DNA of 20,911 nt from DATLAN01 sp035527455 (GTDB lineage: Bacteria; Planctomycetota; Planctomycetia; Pirellulales; Thermoguttaceae): the NCBI GenBank assembly GCA_035527455.1, contig DATLAN010000697.1, positions 1 to 20,911 on the forward strand, given 5' to 3'. This document shows, in pieces, positions 14,003 to 20,911 of this stretch (the first letter of the stretch is position 1; the number at the start of each line of letters is the position of its first letter). The translations under genes were made by a program, and so were the position numbers. The notes under the pieces are model-generated. The model searched no databases. It was not told the DNA's origin and worked only from the letters and a program-made list of their open reading frames with translations.

Positions 14003-14025
14003 AGCCGCGACCGGTGGTCGCGCCC
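13999..14025 (+). repeat. Family A hairpin repeat, copy 6
   Basis: ATAAAGCCGCGACC then GGTGGTCGCGCCC, identical to the copy after the lipoamide dehydrogenase gene. Bases 2-4 are the TAA stop of the thymidylate synthase gene. A degenerate half-copy (GGCGATCGCGCCCTAC) follows at about 14032-14047. Confidence 0.85.
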
Positions 14026-14079
14026 TCCGATCGGCGATCGCGCCCTACAATCAACAACCGTGCCCCTCGGAACTCCGAC

Positions 14080-14101
14080 CCCGCCGAACGCAGTCGGCGG
14101 G
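14080..14101 (+). terminator. Possible terminator hairpin after the thymidylate synthase gene
   Basis: CCCGCCGA-ACGCAG-TCGGCGGG, an 8-bp perfect stem with a 6-nt loop, followed by CGTTGGTTCTTCT, which is only partly T-rich. It could end transcription of the thymidylate synthase gene from the left, and of the remnant gene or PFOR from the right. Confidence 0.35.
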
Positions 14102-14127
14102 CGTTGGTTCTTCTGTCGTACCACTGG

Positions 14128-14305
14128 CTACCGGACTCGGAACGTTCGCAACTGGCACGGATACATGTCCAGGGCCATCGTGCCACCGGCGTCTTCGACG
14201 CCCTGACCGGTCACGGCGTCGGTCACCTTGCCCTCGGGCAACCGCACGGCAACGTTCCGCTTGGCGTGCAACGACGTGTTGACCACGACGCGATGATTCG
14301 CGACC
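14128..14305 (-). pseudogene. Orphan C-terminal remnant of a lost gene
   Basis: Directly after the PFOR stop, in a different frame of the same strand, an open stretch of 59 codons reads VVVNTSLHAKRNVAVRLPEG, then KVTDAVTGQGVEDAGGTMAL, then DMYPCQLRTFRVR and a TAG stop at 14130-14128. Its composition and the pattern of a beta-strand tail with a terminal PCQLRTFRV are what one sees at the C-terminal beta-domain of secreted glycoside-hydrolase-type proteins. No start codon with a ribosome binding site exists, and upstream the frame runs into PFOR coding sequence. The simplest reading is a gene whose 5' part was deleted when PFOR came to lie beside it. The parent family is not identified. Confidence 0.5.
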
Positions 14306-17300
14306 TTACGTCGTGGCTTCGTCGGCGGTTTGCTTGGCTTCGGCGCCGTTGCCGTCGGACGGGGCTTTGGATTCTTCCGCCGCGCTGGTGGACTCGGCCA
14401 GGTGGCGATAGAACCGCCAGCGCTGGTCGATGTCCTCTTGGGCCAGCTTCAGCAACCGCTCGGAATCTTCCGGCTTCGAGCGGGCCAGCATGGCGAAGCG
14501 GCCTTCCTGCAGGGCGAAATCCTTGAACTCGCCCTGCGGATCCTTGCTGTCGAGGCTCAGCGGCTGTTCCTTGTTCCGCGGATCGTAGCGGTACAACGGC
14601 CAGTAGCCGCAGGCCACCGCTTCCTTTTGATGGCTCATCGCGGTGGTCATGTTGATGCCCTGGCCGATGCAGTGGCTGTAGGCGATGATCAACGAGGTGC
14701 CGCGATACGACTCGGCGGCGCGGATCGTCCGGATCGCTTGCATCGGGTTGGCCCCCATCGCGATCTGGCCGACGAACACGTTGCCGTACGACATGGCGAT
14801 CAAGCCGAGATCTTTCTTGCGGCCGGGCTTTCCGGCGGCGGCGAACTTGGCCACCGCCCCGCGCGGCGTGGCCTTCGAGGCCTGACCGCCGGTGTTCGAG
14901 TAGACCTCGGTATCCAGCACCAGGATGTTCACGTCGCGGCCGGTGGCCATCACGTGGTCCAGCCCGCCGAATCCGATGTCGTAGGCCCAGCCGTCGCCGC
15001 CGAAACACCAGACGCTCCGCCGGATCAGGTAGTCGGCCGAAGCGATCAGGTTGGCGGCGTCCGGGTCGTCGATCTCCGCCAGCCGTTTCTTCAGTTCGGC
15101 CACCCGGTTGCGCTGCTGCTGAATGCCTTCCTCGGTGTCCTGTTCGGCGTTGATCAGGGCGGCGACCCATTCGTCGCCGAGCCTGGCGGCGAGCCGATCG
15201 AGCAGCGAAGCGGCGTAGTCGGTCTGCTGATCGACGGCCAGCCGCATGCCCAGGCCGAACTCGGCGTTGTCCTCGAACAGCGAGTTGCACCAGGTCGGCC
15301 CGTACCCGTCCTTGTTCTTCGTGTACGGCGTGCAGGGCAGGTTTCCGCCGTAGATCGACGAGCAGCCGGTGGCGTTGGCGACCATCATCCGGTCGCCGAA
15401 GAACTGGCTGATCAGCTTCACGTAGGGCGTTTCGCCGCAGCCGGCGCAGGCCCCGGAAAACTCGAACAGCGGCTGCAGGAGCTGCGAGCCCTTCATCGTG
15501 TCGGCCTTCACCTTGCTGCGGTCCAGGTCGGGGACGGTCAGGAAGAAATCCCAGTTGGCCTGCTCGCCCGGGAGGTGTTCGGTCTTGTCTTCCATGTTGA
15601 TCGCCTTGCGGCCGGCGGCCTGCTTGTTCTTGGCCGGGCAAGAGTCGACGCAGACGCCGCAGCCGGTGCAATCGTCCGGAGCAACTTGCACCCGCGTCTT
15701 CCAGCCGGGAAAATCTTTCCCCTTGCAGTCGGCCGCCACGAACCCCTCCGGAGCCCCGTCCAGGACGGCCGGGTCGAAGACCTTCATGCGAATCGTCGCG
15801 TGCGGGCAGACCAGCGAGCAGCGGCCGCACTGGATGCAGACCTCGCTGTCCCAGATCGGAATATCCAGCGCGATGCTCCGCTTCTCGTACATGGTGGTCC
15901 CGGTGGGAAACGTGCCGTCGGGCGGAAATGCGCTGACCGGCAGCGTGTCGCCCTTGTTGGCCATGATCGGTCCGAGCACGTCGTTGACGAACGCAGGCGC
16001 CCCGGGCGGCACCGCGGGAAGCTGGTGCCGCGTCGAAGTGACCTTGTCGGGTACCTTCACCTTGTGCAGGGCGTCGAGCGCCCCGTCCACGGCCGCGTAG
16101 TTGCGGTTGAGGATCGTTTCGCCCCGCTTGCCGTACGTCTTCTTGATCGCGTACTTGATTTGGGCGATGGCTTCTTCCTCGGGCAGCACGCCGGCCAGCT
16201 TGAAGAAACAGGTCTGCATGACCGTATTGATCCGCACGCCCATCTGTGCCTCGCGGGCGACGTGATAAGCGTCGACCACGTAGAGCTTCAGCTTCTTCTC
16301 GACGATCTGCTCCTGAACCTCGATAGGAAGGTGGTCCCAGACCTCGTCGGGTCCGTGGGGGCTGTTCAGCAGGAAGGTCGCCCCGGGCACGGCCATCGAG
16401 AGCATGTCGAGCCGTTCGGGGAAGTGCGACTGGTGGCAGGCGATGAAGTTCGCCTTGTCGATCAGGTACGATCCCTTGATCGGCCGCGGGCTGAATCGCA
16501 GATGGGAGGTCGTCAGCGCCCCGGCCTTCCGCGAGTCGTAGACGAAGTAGCCCTGGGCGTTCAGCGGGGTGTTTTCGCCGACGATCTTCACCGAGTTCTT
16601 GTTGGCCCCCACCGTGCCGTCGCTGCCGAGCCCGAAGAAGAGGGCCCGGGTCGTATCGTCGGCCTCGGTGGAAAAGCTCGGGTCGTAATCGAGGCTCAGG
16701 TGGGTGACGTCGTCGTGGATGCCGACGGTGAACTGCCGCTTCGGCTCGTCCTTGGCCAGTTCCGCGAAGACGGCCGCGGCCATCGCCGGGGTGAATTCCT
16801 TGGAGGCCAACGCGAAGCGGCCGCCGATCACCCGGGGGATCGGGCCGCCGGCCGCCGGCCAGTCCTGCGCCAAGGCGGTCACCACGTCCTGATAGAGCGG
16901 CTCGCCGACGGCGCCCGGTTCCTTCGTCCGGTCCAACGTGGCGATCCTCCTGGTCGTCTTGGGCAAGGCCTCGATCAGGGCCTTGGTGTCGAAGGGTCTG
17001 AACAACCGGATCTTGATCAGGCCGACTTTCTCGCCGGCCGCGACCAGCTTCTCGACCGCTTCTTCGACCGACCCGATGCCCGACCCCATCATCGCGATCA
17101 CGCGTTCGGCGTCCGGAGCGCCGACGTAGTCGAACAACTTGTACTGCCGCCCGACCAGATCGGCGAACTTGTCCATGGCCTTCTGGACGATGCCCGGAGC
17201 GGCCTGATAGAAGGGGTTGCAGGCCTCGCGAGCCTGGAAGAAGACGTCCGGGTTCTGGGCCGTTCCCCGCAACACGGGCCGCTGGGGACTCATCGCCCGA

Positions 17301-17917
17301 TCGCGATGGGCTTGAACCAGCTTCGTGTCGATCATCGCCCGTACGTCGTCCTCGGTGAGCTGCTCGACCCGGTTCACTTCGTGCGAGGTGCGGAAGCCGT
17401 CGAAGAAATGCAGGATGGGCACGCGGGCTTCGAGCGTGGCGGCCTGGGCGATCATGGCGATGTCCTGCGTTTCCTGCACGGAACTGGAGCAAAGCATCCC
17501 CCAGCCGGTCGTGCGGCAGGCCATCACGTCGCCGTGGTCGCCGAAGATCGACAACGCGTGGGTGGCGACCGTTCGGGCCGAGACGTGGAAGACCGTGGGC
17601 GTTAGTTCGCCGGCGATCTTGAACATGTTGGGGATCATCAGCAGCAGGCCCTGCGAGGCCGTGAAGGTGCTGGTCAACGCCCCTCCCTGCAAGGAACCGT
17701 GCACCGCCCCCGCGGCGCCCGCTTCGCTCTGCATCTCGGTGATGCTCGGCACGGTCCCGAAGATGTTCTTTCGTCCGGCGGCTGCCCAGGCGTCGGGAAG
17801 CTCCCCCATCGGGGAAGATGGGGTAATCGGATAGATGGCCAGCACCTCGTTGCACAGGAAGGCAACATGGGCCGTCGCTTCATTGCCGTCGATAGTGACG
17901 AAGCGTCTTTTTTCCAC
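14306..17917 (-). CDS. nifJ: Pyruvate:ferredoxin (flavodoxin) oxidoreductase, single-chain
   Basis: A 1203-residue PFOR that oxidises pyruvate with CoA to acetyl-CoA and CO2 and reduces ferredoxin or flavodoxin; cytoplasmic, normally a homodimer. The GTG at 17917 (VEKRRFVTIDGNEA) has GAGGAG 7 nt upstream; the frame also has a TTG at 17932, which lies in that site. All domains are present in order: N-terminal domain with AIYPITPSSPMGE (about 27), the gamma domain with VGANKNSVKIVGE, two 4Fe-4S motifs CIQCGRCSLVCP (about 695) and CTGCGVCVDSCP (about 749), CAGCGETPY (about 822) binding the inner cluster, and the TPP motif GDGWAYDIGFGGLDH (about 972). The last 30 residues are a low-complexity tail. 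It transcribes alone. Confidence 0.96.
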   Translation of the reverse strand: MEKRRFVTIDGNEATAHVAFLCNEVLAIYPITPSSPMGELPDAWAAAGRKNIFGTVPSITEMQSEAGAAGAVHGSLQGGALTSTFTASQGLLLMIPNMFKIAGELTPTVFHVSARTVATHALSIFGDHGDVMACRTTGWGMLCSSSVQETQDIAMIAQAATLEARVPILHFFDGFRTSHEVNRVEQLTEDDVRAMIDTKLVQAHRDRAMSPQRPVLRGTAQNPDVFFQAREACNPFYQAAPGIVQKAMDKFADLVGRQYKLFDYVGAPDAERVIAMMGSGIGSVEEAVEKLVAAGEKVGLIKIRLFRPFDTKALIEALPKTTRRIATLDRTKEPGAVGEPLYQDVVTALAQDWPAAGGPIPRVIGGRFALASKEFTPAMAAAVFAELAKDEPKRQFTVGIHDDVTHLSLDYDPSFSTEADDTTRALFFGLGSDGTVGANKNSVKIVGENTPLNAQGYFVYDSRKAGALTTSHLRFSPRPIKGSYLIDKANFIACHQSHFPERLDMLSMAVPGATFLLNSPHGPDEVWDHLPIEVQEQIVEKKLKLYVVDAYHVAREAQMGVRINTVMQTCFFKLAGVLPEEEAIAQIKYAIKKTYGKRGETILNRNYAAVDGALDALHKVKVPDKVTSTRHQLPAVPPGAPAFVNDVLGPIMANKGDTLPVSAFPPDGTFPTGTTMYEKRSIALDIPIWDSEVCIQCGRCSLVCPHATIRMKVFDPAVLDGAPEGFVAADCKGKDFPGWKTRVQVAPDDCTGCGVCVDSCPAKNKQAAGRKAINMEDKTEHLPGEQANWDFFLTVPDLDRSKVKADTMKGSQLLQPLFEFSGACAGCGETPYVKLISQFFGDRMMVANATGCSSIYGGNLPCTPYTKNKDGYGPTWCNSLFEDNAEFGLGMRLAVDQQTDYAASLLDRLAARLGDEWVAALINAEQDTEEGIQQQRNRVAELKKRLAEIDDPDAANLIASADYLIRRSVWCFGGDGWAYDIGFGGLDHVMATGRDVNILVLDTEVYSNTGGQASKATPRGAVAKFAAAGKPGRKKDLGLIAMSYGNVFVGQIAMGANPMQAIRTIRAAESYRGTSLIIAYSHCIGQGINMTTAMSHQKEAVACGYWPLYRYDPRNKEQPLSLDSKDPQGEFKDFALQEGRFAMLARSKPEDSERLLKLAQEDIDQRWRFYRHLAESTSAAEESKAPSDGNGAEAKQTADEATT

Positions 17918-18236
17918 GGGTGGTCTCCTCAATCAGGACAGGCCCCTATTTTGGGGTAGGAACCTTGAGCGTCGGGTATTGGTCACAACGTGCCTGGGCG
18001 AAAACCGCCGGCAAGTTCCGGTTTCTTGGGCGTCTGGAGGATCTGCCCCAAAAGGGCGGCACCGGAGGTGGGATCTGCCTGCCCAATTCTATCTCAGTCC
18101 CGCCGCCCCAGCGTCACGAACTTACCAATTTACCGGCCTCGGCCGCGATCCACAAGAGCCTCGGGGGGAGATCTTGCAGGGAGGTGCCGTTGCTCACCTT
18201 CCGCCCCAGACTGCTTTGCGATCGGCTTGCTCGATT

Positions 18237-18313
18237 GGGTGGCACGCCCTGAGGAACGAAGGGCGTGGTTTGGCAGGTTTTCCACGCCCTTCGTTCCTCA
18301 GGGCGTGCCACCC
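18237..18313. repeat. Perfect 32-bp inverted repeat (family B), copy 2
   Basis: Arms 18237-18268 and 18282-18313 are perfectly complementary with a 13-nt loop. The arms match the element at 11656-11731 base for base over 31 nt, while the loops differ. This is a dispersed palindromic unit, not a site-specific structure. Confidence 0.93.
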
Positions 18314-18368
18314 TCGCTGAAAAATGCAGGTTATGCCTGCGCGGAACCTTAGGGGCGGTCGCGCCGCG

Positions 18369-18397
18369 TTGACTCGAGGGCTGCGAGGACTTACCAT
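18369..18397 (+). promoter_or_regulatory. Candidate sigma70-type promoter of the HzsA-like gene
   Basis: TTGACT (18369-18374), a 17-nt spacer, then TACCAT (18392-18397). Transcription would start near 18404. The in-frame ATG at 18396 lies inside the -10 box, which supports the ATG at 18453 as the true start. Confidence 0.45.
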
Positions 18398-18452
18398 GGG
18401 TGGGCGTCGCGAGTCCATCTTGCGTAGTCTTGCCCAGGAGAAACCCAAGGCG

Positions 18453-20911
18453 ATGATCTTTTCAACTCGATCGTTGGCACTGTTGATCGGCATTTCGGTG
18501 TTGGCCGCGCCGGTGGCTGCGGATACGGCCGACCCGTTGCGGCTGGTCGATTTCGAGGCCATGCGATTGGCGATCGAAGACCTCTCTAAGACGTTTCCCG
18601 AGCAGTACACCCGCGGTGCAGAATTCCTGCAGCGTCTGGACGCCTACGAGAAACGCCTTCCGGAAATCCGCAAGGGTTTGCAGAGGGGCGACGAAGCGGC
18701 CCGGCGCGAGGCCGAGCAGATCGCCTCCTTTCGGCGCGCGGTCTTGCTGGCCAATCCGCTTCTGGACTTCGACCGTTTGCTGGTGATCCAGCGCAAGCCC
18801 AACGGCGATGCCCGCCGGGAGAAAGGCGGAGGCTGGGGGCTGGGCGAATTCCTCGGCCTGCCGCGGCAGAGTTCCTGGCAGCAAGACGAGATTCCCAGTA
18901 TCGACACGTGGGAGAACGAAATCGCCGTGCTCTGCAACCCACGCACGCAGCCGACCCTGACGACCTTCTACCGGCGGCCCGGCCCGGGGCTGGTGTCCGA
19001 TCTGGAACTGCACTACGACGCCGAAAAGATGCTCTTCGCCATGCCCGACGAGCGACGCAACTGGCAGGTGTTCGAGATGGACGTGCAAACGAGGACGCCT
19101 CGCCAGCTTACGCCCGATGACCAGCCGGGCATCCATAACTTTGACCCCTGTTACCTGCCCAACGGCAAGATCGTTTTCATCTCGACGGCCCCGCTGCAAG
19201 GCGTGCCGTGCAACGCCTCGGTCAACGTGGCGATGAGCTACCTGATGGACGGCGACGGAGCGAACATCCGCCAGCTCTGCTTCGACCAGGATCACAACTA
19301 CTGTCCCACGGTGATGGGCGACGGGCGGATTCTCTACCTGCGGTGGGAATACACCGACATCCCGCACGTCTGGGGGCGCTACCTCTTCACGATGAATCCC
19401 GACGGCACCTCGCAGCGGGAATTCTACGGCAGCGGCGGCTACTGGCCCAACGGGATCTTCTACGCCCGGCCCATCCCCAACCACCCCACGAAGTTCATCG
19501 GGATCGTCACCGGCCATCACGTCGGGCGCGTGGGCGAATTGACGCTGTTCGATCCGGCCCGGGGTCGAAACGCCGTCGAGGGAGTGGTCCAGCGAATCCC
19601 CGAACGCGGCGGAAAGGTCGAGCCGCTGATCGAAGACCGGCTGACCGAAGAGAGTTGGCCGAAGTTTCTGCATCCGTTCCCCTTGAGCGACAACTACTTC
19701 ATCGTCTCGGCCAAACCCAGCGAGAGCGACCTCTGGGGAATCTACCTGGTCGACGTGTTCGACAACATGGTGCTGCTGAAGGAAGAGGAAGGGTATGCGC
19801 TGCTGGAACCCATCCCGCTTCGCAAGCGCCAGACGCCGCCGGTCATTCCCGACCGAGTCGATCTGCGAGCCAAGACAGCGCTGATTTACCTCGAGGACAT
19901 CTACCGGGGTCCGGGCCTCCAAGCCGTGCCGCGGGGCAGCGTGAAGAAGCTGCGGCTGTTCACCTACCACTTCGCCTACCAGGCCCTGGCCGGCATCAGC
20001 CACCGGGTGGGCGCCGACGGGCCGTGGGAGCCGAAACGCGTGCTGGGGACCGTGCCCGTGGAGGCCGACGGCTCGGCCATGTTCCGCGTGCCGGCCAATA
20101 CGCCCATCTCCATCCAGCCGCTCAGCGACGAAGGCACGGCGTTGCAGCTCATGCGGAGTTGGACCACGGCCATGCCCGGCGAAGTCGTCTCCTGCGTGGG
20201 CTGCCACGAGAAGCAGAACTCGGTGCCGCCCAGCCAGGATACGCTCGCCGCCAAGAGGGCCCCGTCGCGAATCCAACCCTGGCTCGGGCCGGTCCGCGGA
20301 TTCAGCTTCGCACTCGACGTGCAGCCGGTGCTGGACAAGTACTGCACCTCCTGCCACGACGGCAGCCGTCGCGAGGACGGACAAACGATTCCCGATCTCC
20401 GCGGCGACCAGGGGTCGTTCGTCGCGCTGAAGAGCGGGAACCCCGAACCGAACTTCATCACCGGCGGGAGCCCGGAAGAACTCGTCAAGCAGTGGGGCGG
20501 CGTCTTCGAACTCTCCTACTTCGAGCTGCGCCGCCGCGTGAGAACCGGAGGGCTGGAAAGCGACATCCGGTTGTTGGACCCCGGCGAGTTCCACGTCAAT
20601 ACGTGCGAACTGGTCCAGATGCTCAAGAAGGGACATCACGGCGTCGAACTGGATGCCGAGGCGTGGGACCGCCTGTTCACGTGGATCGATCTGAATGCGC
20701 CCTGCCACGGCACCTGGCGCGATACGGCCGGCGTGGCCAAGACCGAGCGGGATCACGCCCGGCGGATCCAGTTGCGGAAACTCTACGCGGGCATCGAGGG
20801 GGAAGATCCCGAGGCGGTTCCCGAGTGGCGGCGGCCGCCCGTCATCCCGGTCGAGCCCAAGCCGATCCCGAAGGTGGACGTCGAGGTGCCCGAGGTCGCC
20901 GGCTGGCCGTT
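18453..20911 (+). CDS. Hydrazine-synthase-alpha-like (HzsA-like) diheme protein, 3' end missing
   Basis: At least 819 residues, cut by the right edge. The ATG at 18453 gives a clean signal peptide (SLALLIGISVLAAPVAA), with GGAG about 12 nt upstream. Residues about 30-150 are a helical, charged region (ASFRRAVLLANPLLDFDRLL). The next part is propeller-like, with TolB/PD40-type strands such as NFDPCYLPNGKIVFIST. Two c-type heme motifs follow: CVGCH (581-585) and CTSCH (631-635). Domain order matches the alpha subunit of anammox hydrazine synthase and its many planctomycete paralogues. Those paralogues occur in species that do not make hydrazine, so only a periplasmic heme-redox or binding role is inferred. 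Upstream is a long gap with its own promoter. Confidence 0.85.
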   Translation, partial: MIFSTRSLALLIGISVLAAPVAADTADPLRLVDFEAMRLAIEDLSKTFPEQYTRGAEFLQRLDAYEKRLPEIRKGLQRGDEAARREAEQIASFRRAVLLANPLLDFDRLLVIQRKPNGDARREKGGGWGLGEFLGLPRQSSWQQDEIPSIDTWENEIAVLCNPRTQPTLTTFYRRPGPGLVSDLELHYDAEKMLFAMPDERRNWQVFEMDVQTRTPRQLTPDDQPGIHNFDPCYLPNGKIVFISTAPLQGVPCNASVNVAMSYLMDGDGANIRQLCFDQDHNYCPTVMGDGRILYLRWEYTDIPHVWGRYLFTMNPDGTSQREFYGSGGYWPNGIFYARPIPNHPTKFIGIVTGHHVGRVGELTLFDPARGRNAVEGVVQRIPERGGKVEPLIEDRLTEESWPKFLHPFPLSDNYFIVSAKPSESDLWGIYLVDVFDNMVLLKEEEGYALLEPIPLRKRQTPPVIPDRVDLRAKTALIYLEDIYRGPGLQAVPRGSVKKLRLFTYHFAYQALAGISHRVGADGPWEPKRVLGTVPVEADGSAMFRVPANTPISIQPLSDEGTALQLMRSWTTAMPGEVVSCVGCHEKQNSVPPSQDTLAAKRAPSRIQPWLGPVRGFSFALDVQPVLDKYCTSCHDGSRREDGQTIPDLRGDQGSFVALKSGNPEPNFITGGSPEELVKQWGGVFELSYFELRRRVRTGGLESDIRLLDPGEFHVNTCELVQMLKKGHHGVELDAEAWDRLFTWIDLNAPCHGTWRDTAGVAKTERDHARRIQLRKLYAGIEGEDPEAVPEWRRPPVIPVEPKPIPKVDVEVPEVAGWP

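Larger units (their letters stand above)
17918..18452. other. Long divergent gap between PFOR and the HzsA-like gene
   Basis: About 535 bases with no recognisable protein. It contains a small CCCC-TATTTT-GGGG hairpin in the PFOR leader (about 17943-17956), a nested AAACCG/CGGTTT palindrome near 18005-18027, the large family B inverted repeat (18237-18313) and the HzsA-like promoter. A TAGAAT on the minus strand near 18095 might be a PFOR -10 box, but no matching -35 was found. Confidence 0.45.

Noticed and set aside
14330..17605. 1091-residue plus-strand open frame opposite PFOR
   Set aside because: It mirrors PFOR codons and has no recognisable domain; PFOR itself is complete with all motifs.
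1514..17917. Nitrogen fixation suggested by nifS- and nifJ-type genes
   Set aside because: Both families serve general Fe-S and pyruvate metabolism; no nitrogenase genes or NifA-type sites are seen.
18396..18452. Earlier in-frame ATG at 18396 for the HzsA-like gene
   Set aside because: It lies inside the candidate -10 box and would put 19 charged residues before the signal peptide.
18462..20756. 764-residue minus-strand frame opposite the HzsA-like gene
   Set aside because: The plus strand encodes a signal peptide and two CxxCH motifs in order; the minus frame has none.
18453..20911. Evidence of hydrazine synthesis or anammox metabolism
   Set aside because: HzsA-like paralogues occur widely in planctomycetes without anammox; no HzsB, HzsC or hydrazine dehydrogenase gene is present.

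Overview
The window looks like GC-rich chromosomal DNA from a non-anammox planctomycete, probably of the Pirellulales/Thermoguttaceae type. That placement is an inference. It rests on gene content (a hydrazine-synthase-alpha-like diheme protein, a secreted ThuA-like protein, an exported FIST protein, a planctomycete-style polysaccharide-export lipoprotein start, an SSS symporter with a C-terminal extension) and on many different palindromic repeats in the intergenic gaps. No phage, IS element, CRISPR array, rRNA or tRNA was seen.

Layout. 1-195 (-): 5' end of a polysaccharide-export lipoprotein. 500-790 (+): small unknown protein. 1031-1438 (+): DUF3467 protein, followed by a strong hairpin and a NifS/IscS-type cysteine desulfurase (1514-2674, +). 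2841-7668 (-): ThuA-like protein, lipoamide dehydrogenase, FIST protein and a CBM9-like protein; the last three look like one transcription unit read from a promoter near 7830. 8069-10477 (+): SSS symporter with an extra C-terminal domain. 10702-12780 (-): archaemetzincin-like lipoprotein and a membrane metallophosphoesterase with altered active-site motifs. 13160-14002 (+): thymidylate synthase family protein. 14128-14305 (-): orphan 3' remnant of a lost gene. 14306-17917 (-): single-chain pyruvate:ferredoxin oxidoreductase. 18453 to the end (+): HzsA-like diheme protein, cut by the window edge.

How the genes work together. Most are stand-alone housekeeping genes: Fe-S sulfur donation, pyruvate oxidation to acetyl-CoA with ferredoxin, lipoamide reoxidation and dTMP synthesis. 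PFOR and the cysteine desulfurase fit an organism with anaerobic or microaerobic Fe-S metabolism. The secreted products (ThuA-like, FIST, CBM9-like, archaemetzincin, HzsA-like) point to a large periplasmic investment of unknown purpose.

The most unusual signal is intergenic. At least five different palindromic repeat families occupy the gaps. A 27-bp hairpin element beginning ATAAAGCCGCG supplies the TAA stop codon in exactly the same register for three unrelated genes (cysteine desulfurase, lipoamide dehydrogenase, thymidylate synthase). Two further genes (FIST, archaemetzincin) have other hairpins that overlap their stop codons. Copies of the 27-bp element differ by paired changes that keep the stem, so the fold itself seems to matter.
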